Assembly: GCA_036508075.1 (NCBI GenBank)
Contig: DATCIA010000039.1
Span: 1-15,812, forward strand
Origin: PALSA-660 sp036508075
GTDB taxonomy: Bacteria; Actinomycetota; Coriobacteriia; Anaerosomatales; PALSA-660
Direction of reading: 5' to 3'
DNA length: 15,812 nt
Positions 5,736-13,067 of this stretch are shown one piece after another. The position numbers were made by a program, and so were the translations under genes. The stretch's first letter is position 1. Every line of letters starts with the position of its first letter. Below the pieces are notes generated by a model that saw only the letters and a program-made list of their open reading frames with translations, was not told the origin of the DNA and made no database searches.

Positions 5736-6803
5736 ATGCGCGAGAAACTCACTTCGATACTTGCCTCCTACGATGACCTCAGCGACCGCCTGGCCGATCC
5801 GGCCCTGATGTCGGACCAGAAGGAGTACGCGCGGCTCGCCAAGGAGCACCGCGCACGGCAGCCGCTGGCCGAGAAGGCGCGCGAGTACCTCGCCGCGCTC
5901 GACGGGCTCGACGAGGCCAAGGAGATGCTCAAGGCGGAGACCGACCCTGAGATCAAGGAGATGGCCGCCTCCGAGATGAAGGCCATCGAGGAGACGCTCC
6001 CCGCGTTCGAGGAGGAGCTCAAGGTCATGATGCTCCCCGGCGACCCCAACGACGACAAGGACATCATCGTCGAGATCCGGGCGGGTGCCGGCGGCGACGA
6101 GGCGGCGCTGTTCGCGGGCGACCTCTACCGCATGTACCTGCGCTACGCCGATCTCCAGAAGTGGAAGTACGAGGAGATCGACTCCAGCGAGTCGGAGACC
6201 GGCGGCTTCAAGGAGGTCTCGTTCCGCATCCGCGGCGACAAGGTCTACTCGAAGATGAAGTTCGAGTCGGGCGTGCATCGCGTGCAGCGTGTACCCGCGA
6301 CCGAGGCGCAGGGCCGGATCCACACCTCGACCGCGACGGTCGCGATCCTTCCCGAGGTCGACGAGGTCGAGGTCGAGATGAACATGAGCGACCTGCGGGT
6401 CGACGTGTACCGCTCCTCGGGCCCCGGCGGGCAGTCGGTCAACACGACCGACTCGGCGGTGCGGATCACCCACCTGCCGACCGGCACCGTCGTCCAGTCG
6501 CAGAACCAGAAGAGCCAGTTGCAGAACAAGGAGGCGGCCATGCGCGTGCTGCGCGCCCGCCTCTACGAGGTGCAGCTCGAGAAGCAGCAGGCGGAGCAGG
6601 GCGCGACGCGTCGCAGCCAGATCGGTTCGGGCGACCGCGCCGAGAAGATCCGCACCTACAACTACCCGCAGGACCGGATCACCGACCACCGCATCGGGCT
6701 GACCGTCCACAACATCCCCGGCGTGATGGCCGGCGCCCTCGACCCGCTGGTCGAGGGCCTGGTCGCGGCCGACCGCGCCGAGCGTCTGAACGCGGTCGTC
6801 TGA
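5736..6803 (+). CDS. prfA: Peptide chain release factor 1 (RF1)
   Basis: 355-aa class I release factor that reads UAA and UAG and triggers peptidyl-tRNA hydrolysis. The codon-reading PxT tripeptide is PAT (187-189) in HRVQRVPATEAQGRIHTS, which marks RF1 rather than RF2 (SPF). The catalytic loop is SSGPGGQSVNTTDSAVR with GGQ at 231-233. Length matches the family (about 355-360). The reading frame is open far upstream of 5736, but the true start is ATG 5736: RF1 homology begins there, AAGGA (5723-5727) is 8 nt upstream, and the upstream part is a shadow of the previous gene. prmC, which methylates the GGQ glutamine, follows 2 nt later. Confidence 0.98.
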   Translation: MREKLTSILASYDDLSDRLADPALMSDQKEYARLAKEHRARQPLAEKAREYLAALDGLDEAKEMLKAETDPEIKEMAASEMKAIEETLPAFEEELKVMMLPGDPNDDKDIIVEIRAGAGGDEAALFAGDLYRMYLRYADLQKWKYEEIDSSESETGGFKEVSFRIRGDKVYSKMKFESGVHRVQRVPATEAQGRIHTSTATVAILPEVDEVEVEMNMSDLRVDVYRSSGPGGQSVNTTDSAVRITHLPTGTVVQSQNQKSQLQNKEAAMRVLRARLYEVQLEKQQAEQGATRRSQIGSGDRAEKIRTYNYPQDRITDHRIGLTVHNIPGVMAGALDPLVEGLVAADRAERLNAVV

Positions 6804-6805
6804 CG

Positions 6806-7717
6806 ATGCCGGCAGCGGGCGGCGACACGGGGGCGCGGCGCGACGAGCGCACCTGGACGGTCGCCGACGCGATGTCCTGGACGGTCGACTACCTCACGCG
6901 CAAGGAGGTCGAGTCCCCGCGCCGCAGCGCCGAATGGCTGCTGTCGGCGGCGACGGGCCTCTCGCGCATCGAGCTCTACGCGCACCATGACCGCCCGCTC
7001 ACGCCCGTTGAGCGCGCGGCGTTCCGCGCCGGGATCGAGCGTCGCGCGGCGGGAGAGCCGCTGCAGTACGTGACGGGCGAGATGCCCTTCCGTCACCTCG
7101 TGCTGCAGGTGCGCCCGGGCGTGTTCATCCCCCGTCCCGAGACCGAGGTCCTCGTCGACTCCGTGCTCGAGTTCCTCGATGCCTCCGGCGTCGCCGAGCC
7201 GGTGGTCGTCGATCTGTGCACCGGATCGGGCGCGGTGGCGGTCTCGACCGCGTACGAGCGCGCGGGCGCGCGCGTGCACGCGACCGAGATCGTCCCTCAG
7301 ACCGCCGAGGTCGCCGTTCTGAACGCGGAACGTGCCGGAGTGTCCGATCGCGTGTCGGTCACCGTGGGTGACCTGTTCGCCTCGCTGCCCGCCGGTCTTC
7401 GCGGGCGCGTGGACGTCGTCGTATCGAACCCGCCCTACATCCCCACCGCCGATCTGGTCGCGTTGCCCGCCGAGGTCGCCTCGCGCGAACCGCGTATCGC
7501 GCTCGACGGGGGAGCCGACGGGCTCGACACGGTGCGAAGGATCGTCGAGGAATCGCGGGAGTGGTTGCGGCCCGGCGGCCTTCTGGCGATGGAGACCGAC
7601 ACTTCGCGGGTGAAAGACGCTGCGGAGCTCATGACTTCGTGGTATGAAAGAATCGGAGTTCGGCACGACCTGACCGGCCGTGACCGCATCGCGTTCGGCA
7701 CAAGACGGGAGGCTTGA
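6806..7717 (+). CDS. prmC: Release factor glutamine N5-methyltransferase PrmC
   Basis: 303-aa SAM-dependent enzyme that methylates the glutamine of the GGQ motif in release factors, raising termination efficiency. An N-terminal helical domain (about 20-85) binds the release factor; then GEPLQYVTGEMPF (83-95), PRPETE (109-114), SAM motif I VVDLCTGSGAVA (134-145) and catalytic NPPY (208-211), the hallmark of N-methylation of amide nitrogens. The start at ATG 6806 is 2 nt after the prfA stop with no clear ribosome site, consistent with translational coupling; ATG 6872 is an alternative that would lose part of the N-terminus. Near the C-terminus METDTSRV replaces the LEIG-type strand usual in PrmC, a minor oddity. 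The neighbour supplies its substrate. Confidence 0.96.
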   Translation: MPAAGGDTGARRDERTWTVADAMSWTVDYLTRKEVESPRRSAEWLLSAATGLSRIELYAHHDRPLTPVERAAFRAGIERRAAGEPLQYVTGEMPFRHLVLQVRPGVFIPRPETEVLVDSVLEFLDASGVAEPVVVDLCTGSGAVAVSTAYERAGARVHATEIVPQTAEVAVLNAERAGVSDRVSVTVGDLFASLPAGLRGRVDVVVSNPPYIPTADLVALPAEVASREPRIALDGGADGLDTVRRIVEESREWLRPGGLLAMETDTSRVKDAAELMTSWYERIGVRHDLTGRDRIAFGTRREA

Positions 7718-7722
7718 TTGCG

Positions 7723-8361
7723 ATGAGCAAGGTCATCCATATCGACCCGGAGGCGCCCTCTGCAGAAGCCATAAACCTGGCGGCTGCGGTGCTCCGGGAC
7801 GGCGGGATCGTAGTGTTCCCGACCGAGACCGTGTATGGCATCGGAGCCGCTGCAAGTTCATGCATCGGACCGCAGGAGATCGTCGACATCAAGATGCGCC
7901 CGGCCTCGAAGCCTCTCCCGTGGCTCGTCGAGACCGAAGACGCCCTCGACACGTACGGCGTCGACGTGCCGGAGTACGCGCACCGGCTCGCTCAGCACTT
8001 CTGGCCCGGGGCGCTCACGCTCGTCGTGCACGCATCCGACCGCGTCGGCAAGGACTTCCGCGACTCCCGCGGCACGGTCGCCCTGCGCTGCCCGGACCAC
8101 GAGGTGGTGCAGGAGCTGATCCGCGCGAGCGGCGGCCCCATCATCACGACATCCGCCAACACCTCGGGCAAGCGCGCGCCCGGCTCGTTCGACGAGATCG
8201 AGTCGCGTATCGTCGCGGCCGCCGATCTCACGCTTGACGGCGGGGAGACCAAGCACGGGATCCACTCGACCGTCGTCGACTGCACGGCCGCGGAGCCCAT
8301 GATCGTCCGCGACGGTGCGATACCGGCCGACGAGATCGCCTCGGTGGCGGCGGCCGAGTAG
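7723..8361 (+). CDS. tsaC: Threonylcarbamoyl-AMP synthase (TsaC/Sua5/YwlC family)
   Basis: 212-aa enzyme that makes threonylcarbamoyl-AMP from threonine, bicarbonate and ATP, the first step of the t6A37 modification of ANN-decoding tRNAs. Family motifs: VVFPTETVYGIG (30-41), KMRPASKPL (57-65), FWPGALTLVV (93-102), SRGTVALRCP (115-124), TTSANTSG (142-149) and HSTVVDC (181-187). The protein is a single YrdC-like domain without the Sua5 C-terminal domain. Start is ATG 7723 because GGGAGG (7707-7712) is 10 nt upstream; the in-frame TTG 7714 would lie against that site. It follows prmC by 5 nt, in the same transcription unit. A strong hairpin follows. Confidence 0.95.
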   Translation: MSKVIHIDPEAPSAEAINLAAAVLRDGGIVVFPTETVYGIGAAASSCIGPQEIVDIKMRPASKPLPWLVETEDALDTYGVDVPEYAHRLAQHFWPGALTLVVHASDRVGKDFRDSRGTVALRCPDHEVVQELIRASGGPIITTSANTSGKRAPGSFDEIESRIVAAADLTLDGGETKHGIHSTVVDCTAAEPMIVRDGAIPADEIASVAAAE

Positions 8362-8388
8362 AGCCGGCGCGATAGGCTTCGAGATCGA

Positions 8389-8421
8389 CGACGGGGCGCC
8401 CTCAAGCAGGGCGCCCCGTCG
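8389..8421 (+). terminator. Terminator-like hairpin after tsaC
   Basis: A perfect 14-bp stem (8389-8402 with 8408-8421, core GACGGGGCGCCCT) with the 5-nt loop CAAGC lies 27 nt after the tsaC stop. No T tract follows; the next bases hold a -10-like hexamer. It probably ends the rpmE/thyX-tsaC transcription unit. Confidence 0.7.
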
Positions 8422-8424
8422 CGG

Positions 8425-8430
8425 TACAAT
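8425..8430 (+). promoter_or_regulatory. -10-like element of a possible rpiB promoter
   Basis: TACAAT (5 of 6 to TATAAT) lies 3 nt beyond the tsaC terminator, which would give a start near 8437 and a 58-nt leader for rpiB. No convincing -35 is present; the -35 position falls in the terminator loop. Confidence 0.4.
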
Positions 8431-8494
8431 CGGCGATACCGCGGCCGCCCGACGGGTGGCGCGGACAGGCGAGGTCACGGGCAGGAGTCGACGC

Positions 8495-8938
8495 GTGCGC
8501 ATCACCATCGGCGCGGACCATGCGGGTTTCCCGCTCAAGGAGGCCGTGAAGGCCCACCTGATCGCCTCCGGGCATGACGTCACCGACGTCGGCGCCCACT
8601 CGACCGACTCCGTCGACTATCCGCTGATCGCGGGCGCCGTAGCCGGCGACGTCGCTTCAGGGGTCGCGGAATCGGGTGTGCTCGTGTGCGGGACCGGCCT
8701 GGGCATGGCGATCGCGGCCAACAAGGTGCGCGGCGTGCGCGCGGTCCAGGTCAACGACGTCGCGTTCGCCGAGATGTCGCGCCGCCACAACGACGCGAAC
8801 GTCGTGACGCTGGCGGGCCGCTCGATCGGTGAGGACACCGCCTTCGCCATCGTGGACGCGTTCCTCGCCGCCGCTTTCGAGGGCGGGCGTCACCAGAACC
8901 GCATAGACCAGATCTCCGCCATGGAGTGCCAGCACTGA
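8495..8938 (+). CDS. rpiB: Ribose-5-phosphate isomerase B (RpiB/LacAB family)
   Basis: 147-aa sugar-phosphate isomerase converting ribulose 5-phosphate and ribose 5-phosphate in the non-oxidative pentose phosphate pathway. Motifs: GADHAGFPLK (6-15), the active-site cysteine loop VCGTGLGMAIAANK (64-77, C65), SRRHNDANVVTLAGR (95-109) and EGGRHQNRI (129-137). Length fits the family (about 145-155). The start is GTG 8495 with AGGAG (8483-8487) 7 nt upstream; the frame is open further 5', but that part runs through the terminator hairpin and shows no homology. RpiB is favoured over LacA/LacB because there are no galactose genes nearby and the rpiB-glyA-upp order is the conserved Gram-positive one. 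Confidence 0.95.
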   Translation: MRITIGADHAGFPLKEAVKAHLIASGHDVTDVGAHSTDSVDYPLIAGAVAGDVASGVAESGVLVCGTGLGMAIAANKVRGVRAVQVNDVAFAEMSRRHNDANVVTLAGRSIGEDTAFAIVDAFLAAAFEGGRHQNRIDQISAMECQH

Positions 8939-8970
8939 CGTCGACCCTCACCGAAGCGAAAGGCCCCGCC

Positions 8971-10218
8971 ATGTCATTCCGATTCCTTGCCGCAGCCGAC
9001 CCCGAGGTCGCCGCGGCCTGCGACGCCGAGCTGGCGCGCCAGCGCTCCACCGTCGAACTCATCGCGTCCGAGAACTTCACGTCCCTTGCGGTGCTCGAGG
9101 CGGCGGGGACCGTCCTCACGAACAAGTACGCCGAGGGGTTGCCGGGCAAGCGCTACTACGGCGGCTGCGAGAAGGTCGACGTCGTCGAGAACCTGGCCCG
9201 CGACCGCGTCTGTGAGCTGTTCGGCGCGGAGCACGCCAACGTCCAGCCGCACGCGGGCGCGCAGGCCAACATGGCCGTCTACTTCGCGGCGCTCAACCCC
9301 GGCGAGAAGGTGCTGGGCATGAGCCTCGCCCACGGCGGCCACCTCACGCACGGCAGCCCCGTGAACTTCTCCGGCAAGTGGTTCGACATCGCCGCCTACG
9401 GGCTCGATCCCGCCACCGAGCGCATCGACTACGACGAGGTGGAGCGGCTCGCCAAGGAGCACCAGCCGAAGATGATCATCGCCGGCGCGAGCGCCTACCC
9501 CCGCGTGATCGACTTCGAGCGCTTCGCGGCGATCGCCAAGTCGGTCGGCGCCTACCTGATGGTCGACATGGCGCACATCGCCGGCCTCGTGGCCACGGGC
9601 GCGCATCCTTCGCCCGTACCTCACGCCGACTTCGTCACGTCGACCTCCCATAAGACGCTCCGCGGCCCGCGCTCCGGTTTCATCCTGTGCAAGGAGGAGC
9701 ACGCCAAGGCGATTGACAAGGCGGTCTTCCCCGGCCTGCAGGGCGGCCCGCTCGAGCACATCATCGCGGCCAAGGCGGTCGCGTTCGGCGAGGCGATGCG
9801 GCCCGAGTTCACGACCTACATCGACCAGGTGGTCGTCAACGCGCGGGTGATGGGGGAGGCCATGGTCGACGCCGGCCTGCGCCTGGTCTCCGGCGGTACC
9901 GACAACCACCTCATGCTCGTCGACCTGACGCCCGCCGGCATCACCGGCAAGGACGCCGAGCGCCTGCTCGAGGACTGCGGTATCACCACCAACAAGAACG
10001 CCATCCCCAACGACCCGCAGTCGCCCTTCGTGACGAGCGGGATCCGCATCGGCTCCCCGGCGATCACGACGCGCGGGTTCGACGAGGCCGACGCGCGGCT
10101 GGTGGGAGAGCTCGTCGCCCGCGCGATCTTCAATCGCGACAACGAAGCGGTGCTCGCCGAGGTTCGCGGCGCCGTGCACGAATTGACCGAGAGCCACCCG
10201 CTCTACCCGGAGTTGTAG
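8971..10218 (+). CDS. glyA: Serine hydroxymethyltransferase
   Basis: 415-aa pyridoxal-phosphate enzyme that converts serine and tetrahydrofolate to glycine and methylene-tetrahydrofolate. Key features: ELIASENFTS (29-38), YAEGLPGKRYYGGCE (53-67), NVQPHAGAQAN (90-100), VDMAHIAGL (198-206) with D199 and H202, and the PLP-lysine site TSTSHKTLRGPR (223-234) with K228. Length is the bacterial norm (about 415-420). ATG 8971 has AAAGG 7 nt upstream; the frame opens earlier at 8926, but that overlaps rpiB and lacks homology. The gene follows rpiB by 32 nt. Its product feeds one-carbon units to ThyX in the same window. Confidence 0.98.
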   Translation: MSFRFLAAADPEVAAACDAELARQRSTVELIASENFTSLAVLEAAGTVLTNKYAEGLPGKRYYGGCEKVDVVENLARDRVCELFGAEHANVQPHAGAQANMAVYFAALNPGEKVLGMSLAHGGHLTHGSPVNFSGKWFDIAAYGLDPATERIDYDEVERLAKEHQPKMIIAGASAYPRVIDFERFAAIAKSVGAYLMVDMAHIAGLVATGAHPSPVPHADFVTSTSHKTLRGPRSGFILCKEEHAKAIDKAVFPGLQGGPLEHIIAAKAVAFGEAMRPEFTTYIDQVVVNARVMGEAMVDAGLRLVSGGTDNHLMLVDLTPAGITGKDAERLLEDCGITTNKNAIPNDPQSPFVTSGIRIGSPAITTRGFDEADARLVGELVARAIFNRDNEAVLAEVRGAVHELTESHPLYPEL

Positions 10219-10272
10219 GGCCCGTACCCACCGCGGAGCGGGCGCCTGAGTGCGTCCGCGAGGAGATGAGAG

Positions 10273-10911
10273 ATGAAGCACGCGCCGAACGTCATGGTGG
10301 TCGACCATCCGCTCGTCCAGCACAAGCTCTCGGTGTTGCGTGATATCCGAACGGGCCCTAAGGAGTTCCGCGAGCTGGTCAGCGAGCTGGCGCAGCTGAT
10401 GGCCTACGAGGCCACGCGCGAGTTCCAGCTCGCCGAGTCGACCGTCACCACGCCGATCTGCGAGACGTCCACCAAGGTGCTCGCGGGAAAGAAGGTCGCC
10501 ATAGTGCCGATCCTGCGTGCCGGCCTCGGCATGGTCGACGGCATCCTCTCGCTCATCCCCGCGGCCAAGATCGGGCACATCGGCCTGTACCGCGACCCGC
10601 AGACGCTGCAGCCGGTCGAGTACTACTGCAAGCTCCCCGAGGACATCGGGGAGCGCGACGTGATGATCGTCGACCCCATGCTCGCGACCGGAGGCTCGGC
10701 CGCCGCGGCCATCGGCTTCCTGCGCCAGCGCGGCGCCAAATCCGTCCGGCTGCTGTCGATCATCGCCGCGCCCGAGGGCATCGCCGCCGTCACCGCCGCC
10801 GACCCGGACGTGAAGGTGTACGTCTGCGCCGTCGACAGCCATCTGAACAGCCATGGCTACATCGTGCCGGGCCTCGGCGACGCCGGTGACCGCCTGTTCG
10901 GGACGATGTAG
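10273..10911 (+). CDS. upp: Uracil phosphoribosyltransferase
   Basis: 212-aa salvage enzyme making UMP from uracil and PRPP. Visible motifs: VVDHPLVQHKLSVLRD (9-24), PILRAGLGMVDG (79-90), the PRPP loop VDPMLATGGSA (133-143) and the uracil-binding end GYIVPGLGDAGDRLFGT (195-211). Length is normal for the family (about 208-212). AGGAG (10261-10265) lies 7 nt before ATG 10273. The 54-nt gap after glyA holds no strong terminator, so it is probably co-transcribed with rpiB and glyA; dCMP deaminase follows after 5 nt. Confidence 0.97.
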   Translation: MKHAPNVMVVDHPLVQHKLSVLRDIRTGPKEFRELVSELAQLMAYEATREFQLAESTVTTPICETSTKVLAGKKVAIVPILRAGLGMVDGILSLIPAAKIGHIGLYRDPQTLQPVEYYCKLPEDIGERDVMIVDPMLATGGSAAAAIGFLRQRGAKSVRLLSIIAAPEGIAAVTAADPDVKVYVCAVDSHLNSHGYIVPGLGDAGDRLFGTM

Positions 10912-10916
10912 CGCCG

Positions 10917-11378
10917 ATGCCGATCCAGCGCCCGCCCTGGGACGACTACTTCATGACCATCACGCGGCAGGTGGCCACGCGGTCCACCTGCCTGCGGCGC
11001 GCCTGTGGCGCGATCATCGTCAAGGACCGCCGCATCCTGGCAACCGGCTACAACGGCACCCCGAAAGGCATCTCGCACTGCGAGGAGGTCGGGTGCCTGC
11101 GCGAGCAGCTGGGTATCGCGTCCGGCTCGCACCACGAGCTGTGCCGCGGGATCCACGCCGAGCAGAACGCCGTGGTCCAGGCCGCCCTCTACGGAGTGGC
11201 CATCGACGGCGCCATGATCTATACGACCCATCAGCCGTGCGTCCAGTGCGCAAAGATCCTGATCAACGCCGGGATGACGGAGATCGTGTACGGCGATGCG
11301 TATCCCGACCCGCTCTCCGAGGAGATGCTGGCCGAGTCGGGTGTCGCGCGGCGCCTGTACGAGCCCACAGCCGAGTAG
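10917..11378 (+). CDS. comEB: dCMP deaminase (ComEB family)
   Basis: 153-aa zinc-dependent deaminase converting dCMP to dUMP, the substrate of thymidylate synthase. The cytidine-deaminase zinc motifs are present: HAEQNA (80-85, with H80 and catalytic E82) and TTHQPCVQCAK (103-113, C108 and C111). GYNGTPKGISHCEEVGC (44-60) matches the dCMP deaminase group rather than tRNA or riboflavin deaminases. It starts 5 nt after upp without a clear ribosome site, suggesting translational coupling. The name comEB comes from the B. subtilis competence locus; no other competence genes are present, so a metabolic role is the sensible reading. Confidence 0.94.
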   Translation: MPIQRPPWDDYFMTITRQVATRSTCLRRACGAIIVKDRRILATGYNGTPKGISHCEEVGCLREQLGIASGSHHELCRGIHAEQNAVVQAALYGVAIDGAMIYTTHQPCVQCAKILINAGMTEIVYGDAYPDPLSEEMLAESGVARRLYEPTAE

Positions 11379-11396
11379 AAGGCCGGCGCTGACCTC

Positions 11397-12473
11397 GTGA
11401 TGACCCACTACCTGATCCTGGCCGTCGTCGCCCTCGCGGCGACGCTGATAGCCACGCCCATCGTCCGCGAGCTGAGCATCCGCGCATCGCTGGTAGACCG
11501 CCCCGGAGGCCGCAAGGTGCACGTGAAGGCCGTGCCGCGCCTGGGCGGGATAGGGATCTTCGTCGGCTTCACCGCTGCGCTGGTCGTCGAGTCCGTGGGA
11601 GGGTCGGCAGGGTGGTGGGCGCCGGTCATGTCGCCCGGCGACTACCCGCTGATGGGCGCGCTCGCGGGTTGCGCGCTGATCTTCGTCGTCGGTCTTGTCG
11701 ATGACCTCAAGGGTCTCACCCCCGGCATGAAGCTCGCCGGACAGGTGCTCGCTGCGGCGGTGCCGATCGCCGCGGGGCTGCGGATGGAGTTCATCGGCAA
11801 CCCCCTGGGGGGCGGGCTGTTCCAGCTGGGGCTGCTCAGCTACCCGGTCACGCTGGTGTGGATCGTGGCGTTCGCCAACGTCTTCAACCTCATCGACGGG
11901 CTCGACGGGCTCGCGGCGGGCGTCGCGGGGATCGCCGCAGTGAGCTTCCTGCTGCTCGCCATCGACATGAACCAGTTCGTCGCGGCCGTGCTCGCGGTGG
12001 CGCTCATCGGCGCGTGCGCGGGCTTCCTGCGCTACAACTTCAACCCTGCGTCGATCATCATGGGCGACTCGGGAGCGCTGTTCATCGGGTTCGCGCTGGG
12101 GTGCATGTCGCTGCTCGGCGTCATGAAGTCGGCCGCGGCCATCACGCTCGTCGCCCCGCTGCTCGTCATCGGCGTCCCCGTCTTCGACACCGCGAGCGCC
12201 ATCATCCGGCGCTGGCGCAGCGGGAGGCCGATCCAGGAGGCCGACAACGGCCACATCCACCATCGGCTGCTCCACCGCGGTTTCAGCCAGCGGCAGACGG
12301 TCCTGACCATCTACGCGTGGTCCGCTGCGCTCGCGGCGGGCGGCTACTCGATGCGCCACGTGCCGATCGGCGTGCGCATCGTCGTATTCCTGGTGTTGGC
12401 GGGGCTCTCAGCGCTCATGGCGTCATGGCTCGGGTTGTTCGAGCAGGCGCGCGTCCACGGCGACGAGGCGTAG
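11397..12473 (+). CDS. wecA: Undecaprenyl-phosphate sugar-1-phosphate transferase (WecA/TagO type)
   Basis: 358-aa polytopic membrane enzyme of the MraY/WecA family, which moves a sugar phosphate (usually GlcNAc-1-P) from a UDP-sugar to undecaprenyl phosphate, starting teichoic-acid or surface-glycan assembly. Motifs: RKVHVKAVPRLGG (39-51), the catalytic-site VDDLKG (101-106), NVFNLIDGLDGLAAG (161-175), MGDSGALFIGF (222-232), PVFDTASAIIRR (261-272) and cytoplasmic HIHHRLL (286-292). The HxHH loop marks the WecA/TagO side of the family rather than MraY. About ten hydrophobic segments alternate with loops. Start is GTG 11397 or the adjacent ATG 11400; neither has a good ribosome site. Whether it makes teichoic acid, arabinogalactan-like or other glycans cannot be told. 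Confidence 0.92.
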   Translation: MMTHYLILAVVALAATLIATPIVRELSIRASLVDRPGGRKVHVKAVPRLGGIGIFVGFTAALVVESVGGSAGWWAPVMSPGDYPLMGALAGCALIFVVGLVDDLKGLTPGMKLAGQVLAAAVPIAAGLRMEFIGNPLGGGLFQLGLLSYPVTLVWIVAFANVFNLIDGLDGLAAGVAGIAAVSFLLLAIDMNQFVAAVLAVALIGACAGFLRYNFNPASIIMGDSGALFIGFALGCMSLLGVMKSAAAITLVAPLLVIGVPVFDTASAIIRRWRSGRPIQEADNGHIHHRLLHRGFSQRQTVLTIYAWSAALAAGGYSMRHVPIGVRIVVFLVLAGLSALMASWLGLFEQARVHGDEA

Positions 12474-12512
12474 GTCGGGCGAACCGGTCGAGGATCTCGG
12501 CGATTCCGGTAT

Positions 12513-12540
12513 TTGTCGGGCCGCCTCGATGGTGTAGCAT
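12513..12540 (+). promoter_or_regulatory. Predicted promoter of the ATP synthase operon
   Basis: TTGTCG (12513-12518) and TAGCAT (12535-12540), each 4 of 6 to consensus, are separated by 16 nt. A start near 12547 would leave a leader of about 39 nt before the first gene. The gap 12474-12585 after wecA holds otherwise only a weak hairpin. Confidence 0.45.
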
Positions 12541-12566
12541 GGCGAACGCTTCCGACGACACCCCCC

Positions 12567-12584
12567 GGGTCGCGGAGCGACACC
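12567..12584 (+). promoter_or_regulatory. Small hairpin over the ribosome-binding site of the AtpI-position gene
   Basis: GTCGC (12569-12573) pairs with GCGAC (12577-12581) around the loop GGA, and after a bulged A, GG (12567-12568) pairs with CC (12583-12584). The Shine-Dalgarno GGAG (12574-12577) lies in the loop and closing pair, so folding would limit ribosome access. Confidence 0.35.
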
Positions 12585-12585
12585 T

Positions 12586-13026
12586 ATGGCGCTGCGCGCT
12601 CGGCCGCTCTCCGGCCGGCACGCGATCCTCCTCGCGCCGTTCCGCGTCGCATACGTCCCGGGCTGGTCCGTCGGGGCGCAAGCGGTGAGAACGGATGCGA
12701 GTCGAAGGGGCGTAGGGACACTGGGCGCTGCAACCACCGGGATCGTCACATTCCTCGGCAATACCGTTGTTGCATCCCTGGTCGGCGTCGCCCTCGGCGT
12801 CTCGATGCTCGCTCTCACCCGGGCGGGCGTGGGTATGTTCACCCCGGAGACCCTCGAACTTGGCGCGGTACGCGCTGTGGTCCTGATGGTGCTCGGCATG
12901 GTAGCCGGATTCGTCGGCCTGCTCCTGTACTACCTGTACGTGCGCGCGGGGCTGACCCCGTTCGGTCTCGGGATGATCGCCGGGTTCCTCGTGCCGGCGC
13001 TCGTGGCTCTGTTCCGCGCGAAGTAG
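12586..13026 (+). CDS. Small membrane protein at the AtpI position
   Basis: 146-aa protein that I do not recognise by sequence. Three hydrophobic segments are predicted at about 50-76, 96-119 and 126-143, ending in the short basic tail FRAK. Residues 1-45 are Arg/Ala/Pro-rich and not obviously a signal peptide. ATG 12586 has GGAG (12574-12577) 8 nt upstream; GTG 12685, which would give a 113-aa protein beginning just before the first membrane segment, is an alternative. It lies directly before atpB, where many genomes carry AtpI (subunit I), which assists c-ring assembly or Mg2+ supply, and that is the best guess. AtpI usually has four membrane helices, so the match is positional, not proven. 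Confidence 0.65.
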   Translation: MALRARPLSGRHAILLAPFRVAYVPGWSVGAQAVRTDASRRGVGTLGAATTGIVTFLGNTVVASLVGVALGVSMLALTRAGVGMFTPETLELGAVRAVVLMVLGMVAGFVGLLLYYLYVRAGLTPFGLGMIAGFLVPALVALFRAK

Positions 13027-13067
13027 CAATGCACGGTCTTCGACCCTACAGGAGGTAGTCCGTACCC

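Noticed and set aside
5718..7666. Two long minus-strand frames opposite prfA and prmC (330 and 334 codons)
   Set aside because: Leu/Val/Asp/Arg-rich shadow translations with no domain, antisense to well-identified genes.
10219..10272. Possible hairpin between glyA and upp (GCCCG...CGGGC)
   Set aside because: Only 5 bp with a 14-nt loop and no T tract; ordinary for a GC-rich spacer.
8974..10854. A 626-codon open frame on the minus strand across glyA and upp
   Set aside because: It is antisense to two certain enzymes, its composition is dominated by Arg, Gly, Val, His and Asp, and it has no recognisable domain. Long antisense frames are expected where third codon positions are almost all G or C.
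10857..12359. A 500-codon minus-strand frame opposite comEB and wecA
   Set aside because: Composition is His/Asp/Arg/Gln-rich without hydrophobic core, as expected from the antisense of a GC-rich membrane protein gene.
12483..12516. Possible terminator after wecA (ACCGG...CCGGT followed by ATTTG)
   Set aside because: The stem is short and interrupted, with a 6-base internal loop; too weak to call.
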